Source of the DNA: Phascolarctos cinereus
Lineage: Eukaryota; Chordata; Mammalia; Diprotodontia; Phascolarctidae
Length of the DNA: 64,000 nucleotides
Direction: 5' to 3'
NCBI RefSeq assembly: GCF_002099425.1
Contig: NW_018344214.1
Coordinates: forward strand, 2,716,001 to 2,780,000
Both the position numbers and the translations under genes were made by a program. Position 1 is the first letter of the stretch; each line of letters opens with the position of its first letter. Below, piece after piece: positions 54,463 through 64,000 of this stretch. The notes beneath the pieces are model-generated. The model ran no database searches. It had not been told where the DNA came from and was given only the letters and a program-made list of their open reading frames with translations.

Positions 54463-54677
54463 TAGGCAGAGCAGGTCCTTAAACAGTGGTTTGGTTCTTT
54501 CCATCTCAGCCTTGTTTATTTCTTCACAACAATAAGCCTGCTGGGTATTCCTGGCTCCTCTGATAGCCACTTTAGCCTCAGATAAGCCCTTTCTCAATCA
54601 GCCCTTGCATGCTTTTCAATCTGGTACAATACGATTCTTTTTGAAACCAGTCAGAAACCCCTCCAAGATGTGTACCT

Positions 54678-54793
54678 GTTGTTGTTGTTGCTGTCTGGTT
54701 GTTTTACTTCAGTCAGACTCTCCATGACCCCATTTGGGGTTTTCTTAGCAGAGATGCAGGAGTGGTTTGCCATTTCCTTCTCTAGCTTTTTAT
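54678..54793 (-). repeat. MAR1 CORE-SINE, 3' part only
   Basis: 'gttgttgttgctgtctggtt', 'ctccatgaccccatttgggg', 'agtggtttgccatttccttc'. The core and head are missing (5' truncated). The flanks at 54463-54677 and 54794-55384 hold no further recognisable element. Confidence 0.88.
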
Positions 54794-55384
54794 GTGCAAA
54801 AATATGCATTTACTCTGCTTAATACTCCCATGCTCATCTGCCTGGAAAGATAGTATCTTTTTTTTTAGCCCATCCCCTTTAATTTATGTTATTTGGATTC
54901 TCTATGATCATAACTAATAACACTCCACAGCCTTTGAGCTGATTTTGCTCCCTTGGATTCCAAATATTCCTTTAACTGTTGTCTCTGAAATTGAATTCAT
55001 ATCAGATGGTTCGGGATATAGGCCAGCCTCAAGGGTAGCAGGTGATTTTTGATTGTTAATGAGGAGAAGACTTTCATTCACGATGCAGTTTAACTTCAAG
55101 AAAGGAGATACAAGAAAACACATGTCTTGGCAGTATGGAATTCTGTAAACATAGAACCTGGCAACAAAAAGAAAAGATACATGATGCGATAGGCCAAGTC
55201 ATGGGAAACATGATTCTTGGCTTTAGGTCTGCTTAAAAACAAGAGGCAGAGATACGTTCTCAGCACATTTAAAATAAATGAATCCAGACCACCCCCAACT
55301 TTCAAAGGAACTGTGTAGCAAAATTTCATTGGTGTATTGGCTTGAAGCTTACCTCAACAAGCCATATGATCTTGGACAAGTGAA

Positions 55385-56235
55385 GTCAAAAAGCATTTAT
55401 TAACTAGTTACTATGTGCCTGGCAATTTTCCAAGCACTTGGCACAGAATGAGAGGTAAAAATAGTCTCTGCCCTTAAGGAGCTCACATTCTAATGGAAGA
55501 TAACCAGGTACATGCAAGATACAGACGGAAAGAAAATGGAGAGCACTCTGAAAGGGGAAAACAACAGCAAGGAGGAAGACAAGAAAAGACATCCTTGGGG
55601 AAAGTGGGATGTTAAATGAATCTTGAAGCAGGTCAGAGGAACTCAGAAGCATAGATAAGGGAGGGCATTTCAGGGATTAAGAACAGGGAGTACAAAGGCT
55701 CAGAGAGAGGAGATGGGGCCTCATGTTTGAAGACTGGCAAATAGGCCAGTGTTCCTGGAATGGAGAATCCTGGTGAGAGTGGGAGAAAGGTAGGGGTCAG
55801 ATTATGAAGCGCTGAATGTCCATCTGTCGGTTATATGTTTGATCCTAGAGAAGAGAGGGAGTCGCTAGAGCTCACGAGTCAGGACTGGTGTGATCAGACT
55901 GTCAGGAATGGTGCGATCAGACTGTGCTTTAGAAAGATGACTTTGGGAGCTGAATTGAGGAAGATCTAGAGGGAGAGAGAAACTTGCAGCAAGGAGACCA
56001 ACAAGAAGGCCAACACCATAGTCCGTGGAAGAAGTAAGGAAAGCTGACACCAGCATTGTAGGGAAGAAAGGACAATATATACAAGAGATGTTTGGAAAAT
56101 AGAAACAACATGTTTTGGCAACAGACTGGATACATGGGGTGAGTGAGGGTGAGGAGTAGAGGATGAAACTAAGGTTGTGCACTGGGTGACTGAGAGTATG
56201 GTGGTATTTTTGATGTTAATAGGGAATTTAATATC
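55385..56235 (-). mobile_element. L2 LINE, long fragment with RT-domain 3' region
   Basis: About 850 bp of antisense L2 in family order: 'ccttaaggagctcacattct', 'gaatcttgaagcaggtcaga', 'tcagattatgaagcgctgaa', 'gctttagaaagatgactttg', 'ggcaacagactggatacatg', 'gaggatgaaactaaggttgt'. Numerous indels. The short minus-strand frames are decayed L2 pieces. Confidence 0.85.
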
Positions 56236-56237
56236 CC

Positions 56238-56412
56238 CAGAATTGAGCACAATTCTGGACACATAATAGGTGCTTAATAAATGCTTGTTGACTCAATATG
56301 TGACCTTAAGCAAGTCATTGAACCTTTTGGACCCATTTACTTATCTGTAAAATGGGAGGAGCATACCAGATGATCTTTAAGATCTCCTCTCAGTCTAACT
56401 ATGACCTTGTCA
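56238..56412 (+). repeat. L2 3' end followed by MIR-class SINE
   Basis: L2-type 3' end at 56238-56297 ('acataataggtgcttaataa'), then a sense MIR ('gtgaccttaagcaagtcatt', 'gatctttaagatctcctctc'), just left of a HAL1 insertion. Confidence 0.7.
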
Positions 56413-57249
56413 TTTAAAAAAAAAATTTAATACAAATTTGTTTATTTTTAGTTTACTTCCACAAGATTTTCAGTTCCAAATTTTCACTCCATCTCACCCC
56501 CCCACCCCAAGATGGCATGCATGCTGAATACCCCTTCCCCTAGTCTTCTGTCTCTTCTATCTCTACCCCACTTCTCTTATCCCCTTCCCCTTCTATTTTC
56601 CTGCAGGGCAGGATAGATTTCTGAACCCCATTTCCTGTATTTCTTATTTCCCAGTTGCATGTGGAAACATTTTTCTTAAACATGTGTATTTAAAACTTTG
56701 GGCTCCAAATTTTCTCCATTCCTCCCTCCCCACCCACCCTCATTGAAAAGGAAAGCCACTCAATATATGTTATACATGTGCAGTTATGCAAAACACTTCC
56801 ATAGTAGACATGTTGTGAAAAACTAACTCTATTTCCCTTAATCCTATCCTGCCCCTCCATTTATTCTATTCTTTCTTTTGACCCCATCCCTCCTCAGAAG
56901 TATTTGCTTCTGATTACCCGCTTTCCCAATCTGCCCTTCTCTGTATCATCTCCCTGCTCTCTTGTCCCCTTCCCCCACTATTTTCCTGTAGGGTAAGTCA
57001 GATTTCCAAACCCAACTGAGTGTATATGTTATTCCCTCCTTAAGCCAAACCCTATGAGAATAAGATTCACTCATTCCCTCTCACCTTCCTCCGTTTGCTC
57101 TCCACTGCAAGAGCCTTTTCTTTTCTGTTTTTTTTGGATATAATTTACCCCATTCTGCCTCTCCCTTTATCCTCCTAGTAAAATCCTCTCTCATCCCTTA
57201 ATTTTATTTTCCAGATATCACCCCTTCATCTTCAACTCACCCTGTGCCC

Positions 57250-57314
<65 letters not shown>

Positions 57315-57502
57315 ATGTATATGTATACACATACATACAATTTTTTCCCTCCAACTACCCTAATACTGACAAAGGTCTCATTCATTATAAATATCATCTT
57401 TCTACGCAGGAATGTAAACAGTTCAACTTTAATAAGTGTCTTATTTCTCTTTCCTGTTTACCTCTTCATATTCCACTTGAGTCTTGTATTTGAAAGTGTG
57501 AC
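56413..57502 (-). mobile_element. HAL1 (half-L1), 5'-truncated
   Basis: Antisense HAL1 3' portion very similar to 16453-17490: tail at the left, 'ccacaagattttcagttcca' (first 3' module), 'catgtggaaacatttttctt' and 'tgcaaaacacttccatagta' (second module), spacer with a CTAT array (57249-57314), and the last part of ORF1 ('tgtttacctcttcatattcc'). It ends abruptly near 57500, as expected for 5' truncation. Confidence 0.9.
57249..57314. repeat. (CTAT)n microsatellite inside HAL1
   Basis: About 16 CTAT units at the HAL1 spacer position also occupied by the arrays at 17297 and 37247. Confidence 0.96.
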
Positions 57503-57639
57503 TATCATTTTGATCTTGTCTCTGCCACTATCTATATGCCACAATCCATGTGGCCTGTGTCGGTTCACAAATGGAGCTCAATCTCCTTGCATGCAGGAGA
57601 AGGTTGAAGTCCAAGGAGAGTCAGCCATGCGATGTGGTT

Positions 57640-58195
57640 AATGACTTCTTGAGCTTAGGAGCCACAGAGTTTGCAAGACTAGGGAGGTGGGATGGCCCCA
57701 TTGTTCTGTGTCATCAGGCCGCATCTGGAGTTTAGTATTCATTTCTGGGCAGGGCAATTGAAGAAGGACATTGATGAGTGGGAGAAAATAATCAAAGGAA
57801 AGCAACGAGTGTGATGAAGAGTCTTGAGTCCATGCCACACAGGAATCAGCCAAAGGAAGTGGAAATGATTAACCTGGAGAAAGAAGACTAAGAAAGGGTG
57901 TGATGGCTGTCATATGAACAAAGGATTAGCCTTGTTCTTTTTGAACTACAGAACAGATCCAGGAGAAATGAGTGGAACTTACAAAAAGGCCAATTTTGGC
58001 TTGATGCCAGGGAAAACTTAGCAATTGGTAGTGAAACAGGCAACATGAAGGTGCCATCCCCTCTTTGGAGGTCTTCAGTCAGATGTTATAAAACCACTTC
58101 TCAGGGAATTCCTTTCATTTGTCAGTTGCACTAGGTGGCTGGTGAGATCCCTTCCAAATCTTAAGTTCTATGATTCTGGGATTTGCACTGGCTAT
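57640..58195 (+). mobile_element. L3/CR1-like LINE, 3' end
   Basis: Sense L3/CR1: 'tttagtattcatttctgggc', 'caattgaagaaggacattga', 'aacctggagaaagaagacta', 'gtgtgatggctgtcatatga', 'gctggtgagatcccttccaa' and the terminal 'ttctatgattctgggatt'. It is the longest L3 copy in the window and badly decayed. Confidence 0.85.
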
Positions 58196-58199
58196 CTAA

Positions 58200-58740
58200 T
58201 TGGATCCCTGCCTCTAGCTCTCCTCCTTCCAACCTATCTTCTTCACAACTGCCAAAGTGCAACCCTGATTATATCAACTCCTCCTTCCCAATAAACTTCT
58301 CTGGTTCCCTATAGTCTCTAAAACACATAGAAGCCCCTTTATTTGACAACTTTTTAAAGTCTGGCCCATCCAGTCCTCTCTCACTCTGCTCCCCTTCATT
58401 CACTCTATGATGTAGCTACACTGCTTTATGTGGTATTGCAAACCCAGCTACTCTATCACCCATCTCCCTTCCTTTGCATTGGTTTTCTTTTGTGGCTAGA
58501 ATGCTTTCTTTTCTCACCTCTGCCAAATCCCCCTGGACAGCTACCAGTGACTTGTCATCATGGGTTGTATCGTATTGCTCTGTATATTTCTTCTGCTCTG
58601 TTCTTTGTGTGCATGTTGTCTCCCTCATAAGAATAGAAGCTCTTTGAGGGTTGGGACTGTTTTTTTTTTCTTAGCAGTCCCAGAGCTTTGCACAGTGGCT
58701 AGGATATAATAAATACTTAGTAAAATGCTTGATTAAAAGA
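58200..58740 (+). mobile_element. L2 LINE, 3' part
   Basis: Long sense L2: 'acaactgccaaagtgcaacc', 'aagtctggcccatccagtcc', 'gcattggttttcttttgtgg', 'gaatagaagctctttgaggg', 'gctaggatataataaatact'. It runs from the region downstream of RT to the 3' end. Confidence 0.85.
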
Positions 58741-58756
58741 CTGACTCCATCTCAAT

Positions 58757-59106
58757 CAGTCAATAAACATCTATTAAATACCTACTGTGTGCCAGGCTCT
58801 GTGTTGAATGCTGTGTATACAAAGGAGAAGAAAGAAACAGGTCTTACACTCAAGGAGTTCACAATCTAATGGGGAGACAATAAGAAAACAGATATGTACA
58901 GGCAAGTTATATACAGAATAAATGTGAAATAAATAAGAGAGAAAAGGCATTACAATTAGGAAAGGTTGGGAAAGGCTTCCTGCAGGAAGTGGAATTTGAG
59001 TTGAAACCAAAGGCAACTAGTGAATCTCATAGATGGAGATGAAGAGGGAGAGCATTGCAGGCATGGAGGACAGCTGGAGAAAATTCCCAGGTCAGTAGAT
59101 GGAGCA
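58757..59106 (-). mobile_element. L2 LINE fragment
   Basis: Antisense L2: 'ataaacatctattaaatacc', 'actcaaggagttcacaatct', 'gaaaggcttcctgcaggaag', 'gagagcattgcaggcatgga'. It is inverted relative to the preceding L2 and cut by L1 at about 59107. Confidence 0.88.
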
Positions 59107-60351
59107 TCAAGATGGCAGAGAAAAGCCAGGAAATTTCCTGAGCTCTATGTAGTTTCCCTCAGGAATAGCATTAAATCAAGCCTCTAAACAGATTCTGGAA
59201 TGACAGAACCCACAAAAAAGATGGAGTGAAACAATTTTTCAGCTTAAGATAACTTATAAGGATCTCAGGAAAGGTCTGTCTCTCTTGGGTAAAAGGGGAG
59301 CACAACCCAGCACAGATAGTGTCTGGACAAGCCAGCAGCAGACTGAGGTCCTTTGGTCCTGGCTCAGCAGGCTAGTGGCATAGCAGGCCATCTGTGAGGC
59401 CTCTAGCTCCAGTGCAGAAGGCAAATTGCCAGCTCTGGAACTTAAGCAAAACAGATACAACTATGCTGGGCCACCCCAGCACAATGGGCAAGGTGCCAGG
59501 ACCTGAAGCCATGCCATGAAAAGCCAGGGTCCCTAGTACAGGGAGCTCGGAACAGTGGCTCCTGTGTCCTAGGAACAGAGCTCAATTTTAAAAATGCAAA
59601 AACCCCCAAAGAGCCTGGACCATAGAAAGCTATGATGGTAACAGGGAAAGTCAAAACAGAAACTCAGAGGAGGACAACAATATTGAAATGCCTACATGTG
59701 AAGCCACAAAGTAGATATGAATTAGCCTCAGTTCCCAAAAGTCTTCTTGTAAGGGCACAAAAAGGATTTTAAAAATCAAGTAAGAGAGGTGGAAGAAAAA
59801 TTGGAAAAGAAATGACAGTTATGCTGGAGAATTATGAAAAAAGAGTCAACAGTTTAGAAAAGGAAGCACAAATATGACTGAAGAAAACAGCTCCTTAAAA
59901 ATACAATTGGCCAAATAGAAAAGGAGCACAAAATCTAACTGAAGAAAACAATTCCTTGAAAATTAGAACTGGGCAAGCAGAAGCTGATGATTTCATAAGA
60001 CATCAAGAATCAGTTAAACAAAATCAAAAGAATGAAAAAATAGAAAATGTAAAATACTTCAATGGAAAAACAACTGACCTGGAAAATAGATCCAAGAGAG
60101 ATAATTTAAGAATTATTGGACTATGGGGCAGCTAGGTGGTGCAATGGGTAGAGCACTGGCCCTGGATTCAGGAGGACCTGAGTTCAAATGCGGTCTCAGA
60201 CACATAACACTTACTAGCTGTGTGACTCTGGGCAAGTCACTTAACCACATTGCCCCATTGAAAAAAAAAAAGAATTATTGGACTACCTGAAAGGCATAAA
60301 AAAAAAAAGAGCCTGTACAACATTTTAAAAGAAATTATCGGAAATTCTGCT
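59107..60351 (+). mobile_element. L1 LINE, 5'UTR and ORF1 (left part)
   Basis: The 5' end 'aagatggcagagaaaagcca' is followed by a 5'UTR and an ORF1 region with coiled-coil wording ('caagtaagagaggtggaaga', 'gagtcaacagtttagaaaag') and the start of the RRM. A SINE lies at 60124-60270, and a second L1 begins at about 60352 before ORF1 ends. Several stops and frame changes mean no functional protein. The rest of this L1 presumably lies beyond the right edge. Confidence 0.85.
60124..60270 (+). repeat. Marsupial tRNA-headed SINE
   Basis: Full-length sense copy: 'ggggcagctaggtggtgcaa', 'ggacctgagttcaaatgcgg', 'agctgtgtgactctgggcaa', A tail. Perfect 15-bp target duplication agaattattggacta (60109-60123 and 60271-60285) inside L1 ORF1. 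Confidence 0.98.
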
Positions 60352-61061
60352 TATGGGAGCCAAGACAGTGCAGTAAGAAATCAGTAGCTCTTATTGTCTC
60401 TTTTTAACCTCTGAAAGCCCAGAAAATGCTACCCCAGGAAAAACTCTAGAACAGCTTAATCAAAAGAAAGATGGGGTGCAGTAGTCTCATAGCCCATGTA
60501 GCTTGAGGGATTAATGGGGGGAAGGGAAGTAGTACAAATGGGAGGTGCCCCAGCAAGCTAACAAAAAGCCCTACCTCAGCATGCCAAGGGAAAAATCCTG
60601 AAACCCAGGTGGTGGAGCAGGCAAACACCAACACCAGGACCCCCAAGTGCCTCAGTAAGGGCAGGGAAACTGATAGAAACAAGCTCAAAAAACACCATGT
60701 GACTGTGTCTCCTAGTGCCTCAGAAAGCTCTGGGAAGTGCTCCAAGGGGCCTCAGGCAGAGAAACATCCTGCAACATCCATTTGAAAGGAGCTGAAGAAA
60801 GTGAAAGGAAAGGAAAAGCAGTCAACATCCAGGGGCCAGACTACCCAATCCTACCCCTAAAGTTCCAGTGTTGCTGATTCCAGCCCAATACGAGGTGAGC
60901 TGCCAGAACCCTACAGCCTCCAATTGCAAATGTTGGAGGCCCCAGCACACAAAGCCAGTGACCAAGACCTAGGTTCCCAACACAAGAAGCTTGGGTCAGT
61001 GCCCTCTGTTCCCCAGCAGGAGAGCTCAAACTCTTTAAAGACCAGGGAATACAGAAACAGC

Positions 61062-62070
61062 ATGAGCAAAAAGAAACATACGATAGATTCTTATTATGGG
61101 AACAGTGAAGATCAAGGCAGAAATTCTGAAGAAGACAACATTGTCAACAAACCCACATCTGGAACCTCAAAAGGGAATATGAACTGGTCTGAAGCCCAAA
61201 AACCTTCTTATAGGAGCCCAAGAAGGATTTTAAAAGTTGAATGAGAGAGGTAGAAGAAGCCTTTAAAAACACAATTGGCTAACTGGAAAAAAAGTACACT
61301 GAAAAAAACAAGTCCCTAAAAATGCAATTGGCCAAATGGAAAAAAAGTACACTGAAGAAAACAAGTCCCAAAAAGATACAATTGGCCAAATGTGGAAGGA
61401 GGTACAAAATCTAACAGAAGAAAACAATTTGTTAAAAATTAGAATTGGGCAAATGGAAGCTAATGACTCTATGAAAGAGCAAGAATCAGTCAAACGGAAA
61501 GAAAAGGATGAAAAAAAAATGAAAATGTAAAATACCTCACTGGTAAAAACAACTGATCTGGAAAATCAATCCAGGAGAGAAAATATAAAAATTATTAGTC
61601 TACCTGAAAATCATGATTAAAAAAAGAGCCTGGATGGTATCTTTCAGGAAATCATAAAGGAAAACTGCCCTGAGGTCCTAGAACCAGACGGTAAAATAGC
61701 CATAGAGAGAATCCACCGATCACCTCCTGAAAGAGATCCCAAATCGAAAAAACCAAGGAATATAGTAGCCAAAACCCAAAATTACCACATCAAAGGGAAA
61801 ATACTGCAAGCAGACAAAAAGAAATAATTTAAATATCATGGAACCACAGTCAGGATTACATAGGACCTTGCAGCTTCTACATTAGAAGACCATAGGCCAT
61901 GCAACACGATATTCCATAAGGCAAAGGATAAACTACCCAGTGAAAATGATTATGATCTTTTAGGAGAGCAGATGGATATTCAACAAAATAGGGGACTTCC
62001 AAACCTTCCTGATAAAAAGACCAGAGCTCAATGGAAAATTTGATCTTCAAATGCAAGACTCAAGAGAGAC
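61062..62070 (+). pseudogene. L1 ORF1 remnant
   Basis: Starts MSKKKHTIDSYYGNSEDQ and holds a coiled coil (KYTEENKSQKDTIGQMWKEV, NLTEENNLLKIRIGQME) with a short duplicated unit at 61270-61375 (two copies of 'caattggc ... aaaagtacactgaa'). The RRM follows (LENQSRRENIKIISLPENHD, PEVLEPDGKIAIERIHRSPP) with a degraded C-terminal domain. The first frame stops at 61242-61244 and later frames are interrupted. Confidence 0.85.
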
Positions 62071-62749
62071 GTAAAAAGGTAAACAGGACAGAAAAAAAAT
62101 ACATGTTATTAATAAGAGCAAACTGTTTACATCCCGGGTGAGATGACACTTGTAACTCCTGAGAACTGTATTGTTATTACACTATGTTAAAGGGGTATAC
62201 ATAGAGGGGGTGGGTGTAAGTTGACTTTGATATAATAATTTTAAAAATCTAATCAACTGGGTTAAATAGATCCAAGTAAGTGGATTAATATGATCTAAGA
62301 AAATGTAGTGAGAGAAAAGGAAAGGAGGAGGCAGACAAAGGTGAATTTCATTACAAGAAAAGGCACAAAAACCCATTAAAGTAGAGGGAAAGAAGGGAGG
62401 AAGATGACCATTGTTTGAACCTTACTTTCATCAGATATAGCTCATGAAAGGAATAACATACTTAGCTAGGTATAGAAATCTAACCTGCCCTATAGGCAGT
62501 AGGAAGGAAAGAAAAAGGAGGGGAGATTGAAGGGAGGGAAGAAGTGGTAAGAGTGAAGGGAAAGAAAAGGGAGGAGGCATTGAAGAGACGGAAGAAGTAG
62601 TAAGGGTAAAGGGGAAGAAAAGGGAAGGGGCTAATAGAAGGGAGACAGAACTGAGGGAGGCAGTGGTCAAAAGCAAAAAACTAATGAGGAGGGAAAGGGA
62701 GAAAAAAGAAAGAAACACATAAATGGGGTAAATAGGATAGAGAAAATAA

Positions 62750-64000
62750 CACATGTAGTAATCACACCTGTGAATGTGAGTGGGGTGAACTCTCTCATAA
62801 AACAGAAGCAGATAGCAAAATGGATTAAAAACCATAATCCTACAAAATGTTGTTTACAGGAAACACTTGAAACAGCAACACACACATGGTAAAAGTAAAA
62901 GACTAGAGAAGAATATATTATGCTTCAGCTGAAGTAAAAAAAAAACAGGGGTAGCAATCCTGATCTCAGACAAAGTAAAAGCAAAAATAGATCTTATCAA
63001 AAGAGATAAGGAAGGAAACTATATCCTGCTGAAAGCACCATAGGCAATGAACTAATATCATTGCTAAACATATATGCACCAAATGAAATAACATCCAGAT
63101 TCTTAGAGGAAAAGTTCAGGTAGTTGCAAGAAGAAATATACAGCAAAACCATACTAATGGGGGACTTCAACCTCCTCCTCTCTGAAATTTAACTATAAAA
63201 TAAAGAAGAAAGAAGTTAAGGAGGTGATTGGAATATTAGAAAAGTTAGGTATGGAGAAAATTGAATGGGGATAGAAAGGAATAGACTTTTTTCTCATGGC
63301 ACATACACAAAAATTGACCATGTACTAGGACATAAAAACCTCACAATCAAATGCAGAAAGGCAGAAATATTAAATGCATCTTTTTCAAATCATGACACTA
63401 TAAAAATTACATGTAATAAAGGGCCATGGATAGATAGACTAAAAAATAATTGGAAACTAAACAATCTAATCCTAAAAAATGAGTGGTTCAAATAACAAAT
63501 CATAGAAATGATCAATAACTTCATTCAAGAGATTGACAATAACAAGACAACATACCAAAACTTATAGATGCAGTGAAAGCAGTTCATAGGGGAAGTTTTA
63601 TGTCTCTAAATGCTTACATGAATAAAATAGAAAAAAGATCAATGAATTGGGCATACAACTAAAAAAACTAGAAAAAGGACAAATTAAAAATCCTCAATTA
63701 AACACCAAATTAGAAATACTGAAAACCAAAGAGAAATTAATAACATTGAAATTAAGAAAATTATTGAATTAATAAATAAAACTAAGAGCTGGTTTTATGA
63801 AAAAGAATAATAAAATACATAAAGCTTTGGTTAATTTGATTTAAAAAAAAAGAAAGAAGAAAACCAAATAACCAGTATCAGAAATGAAAAGAGTGAATCC
63901 ACCACCAAGGAAGAGGAAATTAAAGCAACAATTAGGAACTATTTTGCCCAATTGTATGTCAATAAATTTGACAGTCTTAGTGAAATGGATGAATATTTAC
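62750..64000 (+). pseudogene. L1 ORF2 remnant: endonuclease domain and linker
   Basis: Recognisable APE-type endonuclease: NVSGVNSLIKQKQIAKWIKN, KCCLQET (catalytic Glu region), GVAILISDKV, IKRDKEGNYILLK, then the open stretch at 63265-63495 with YTKIDHVLGHK and FSNHDTIKI. The usual SDH catalytic motif reads SNH here, so the catalytic Asp is replaced by Asn. The linker before RT follows, with several stops. The protein would be non-functional. Confidence 0.88.

Larger units (their letters stand above)
60352..64000 (+). mobile_element. L1 LINE, 5' end through ORF2 endonuclease (runs off edge)
   Basis: 5' end 'atgggagccaagacagtgca', 5'UTR to about 61061, ORF1 region 61062-62070, a purine-rich inter-ORF spacer of about 0.65 kb (62080-62745), then ORF2 from about 62750, covering the endonuclease domain and the linker before RT. 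It is inserted within another L1. Since it starts at a canonical 5' end it was probably full length. It is now broken by many stops and frame changes. Confidence 0.9.

Noticed and set aside
55865-56262. Ser/Leu/Phe-rich minus-strand frames that look membrane-like
   Set aside because: They are the decayed L2 coding strand, not a host membrane protein.

Overview
The window is a stretch of vertebrate nuclear DNA with no host protein-coding gene that I can support. The repeats point to a marsupial. It carries MIR/THER1-class CORE-SINEs, MAR1 CORE-SINEs, a tRNA-headed SINE of the marsupial SINE1/WSINE type, L2 and L3/CR1 LINEs, marsupial-type L1, and ORF1-only half-L1 (HAL1) elements. A MER5A-like hAT fossil shared with placental mammals is also present. 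A didelphid such as Monodelphis would fit, but the species cannot be fixed from sequence alone. I see no CpG island, rRNA, tRNA gene, CRISPR array, retroviral LTR element or bacterial feature. The open reading frames are LINE remnants, low-complexity repeats or chance.

Layout. 1-16.3 kb is old, quiet DNA with short MIR, L2 and L3 fragments, one MAR1, and large (TTCC)n, (GA)n, (TG)n and (CA)n arrays. 16.3-19.9 kb is a nearly complete HAL1 in antisense, inserted into an older deleted L1/HAL1 with a 12-bp target duplication. 20-27.8 kb mixes MIR, L2, L3, MER5A and an AGATAT satellite-like array with three AT-rich unique blocks that look like conserved noncoding elements. 27.8-31.1 kb is a sense L1 ORF2/3'UTR carrying an antisense L1 insertion and a 208-bp GAA array. 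31.2-33.2 kb is L2 with a small insertion. 33.2-40.3 kb is a multi-layer nest: an old antisense L1, two SINEs and a full-length sense HAL1.

40.3-54 kb is again mostly old SINEs and L2 around several unique blocks. It also holds a foldback hAT-like MITE with a SINE in its loop, an AGC/AGT triplet array and a pair of CTCF-like motifs. 54-59 kb holds long L2 and L3 fragments and a 5'-truncated HAL1. 59.1-64 kb is an L1 invaded by a SINE and then by a second L1, which runs off the right edge.

The window reads as a gene desert or a large intron. Its only plausible host functions are candidate regulatory blocks. The most interesting structures are the duplicated 3' module shared by all three HAL1 copies, the nested insertions with readable target duplications, a templated filler insertion inside the MITE, and the CTCF-like motifs. 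I did not find a new biological system.
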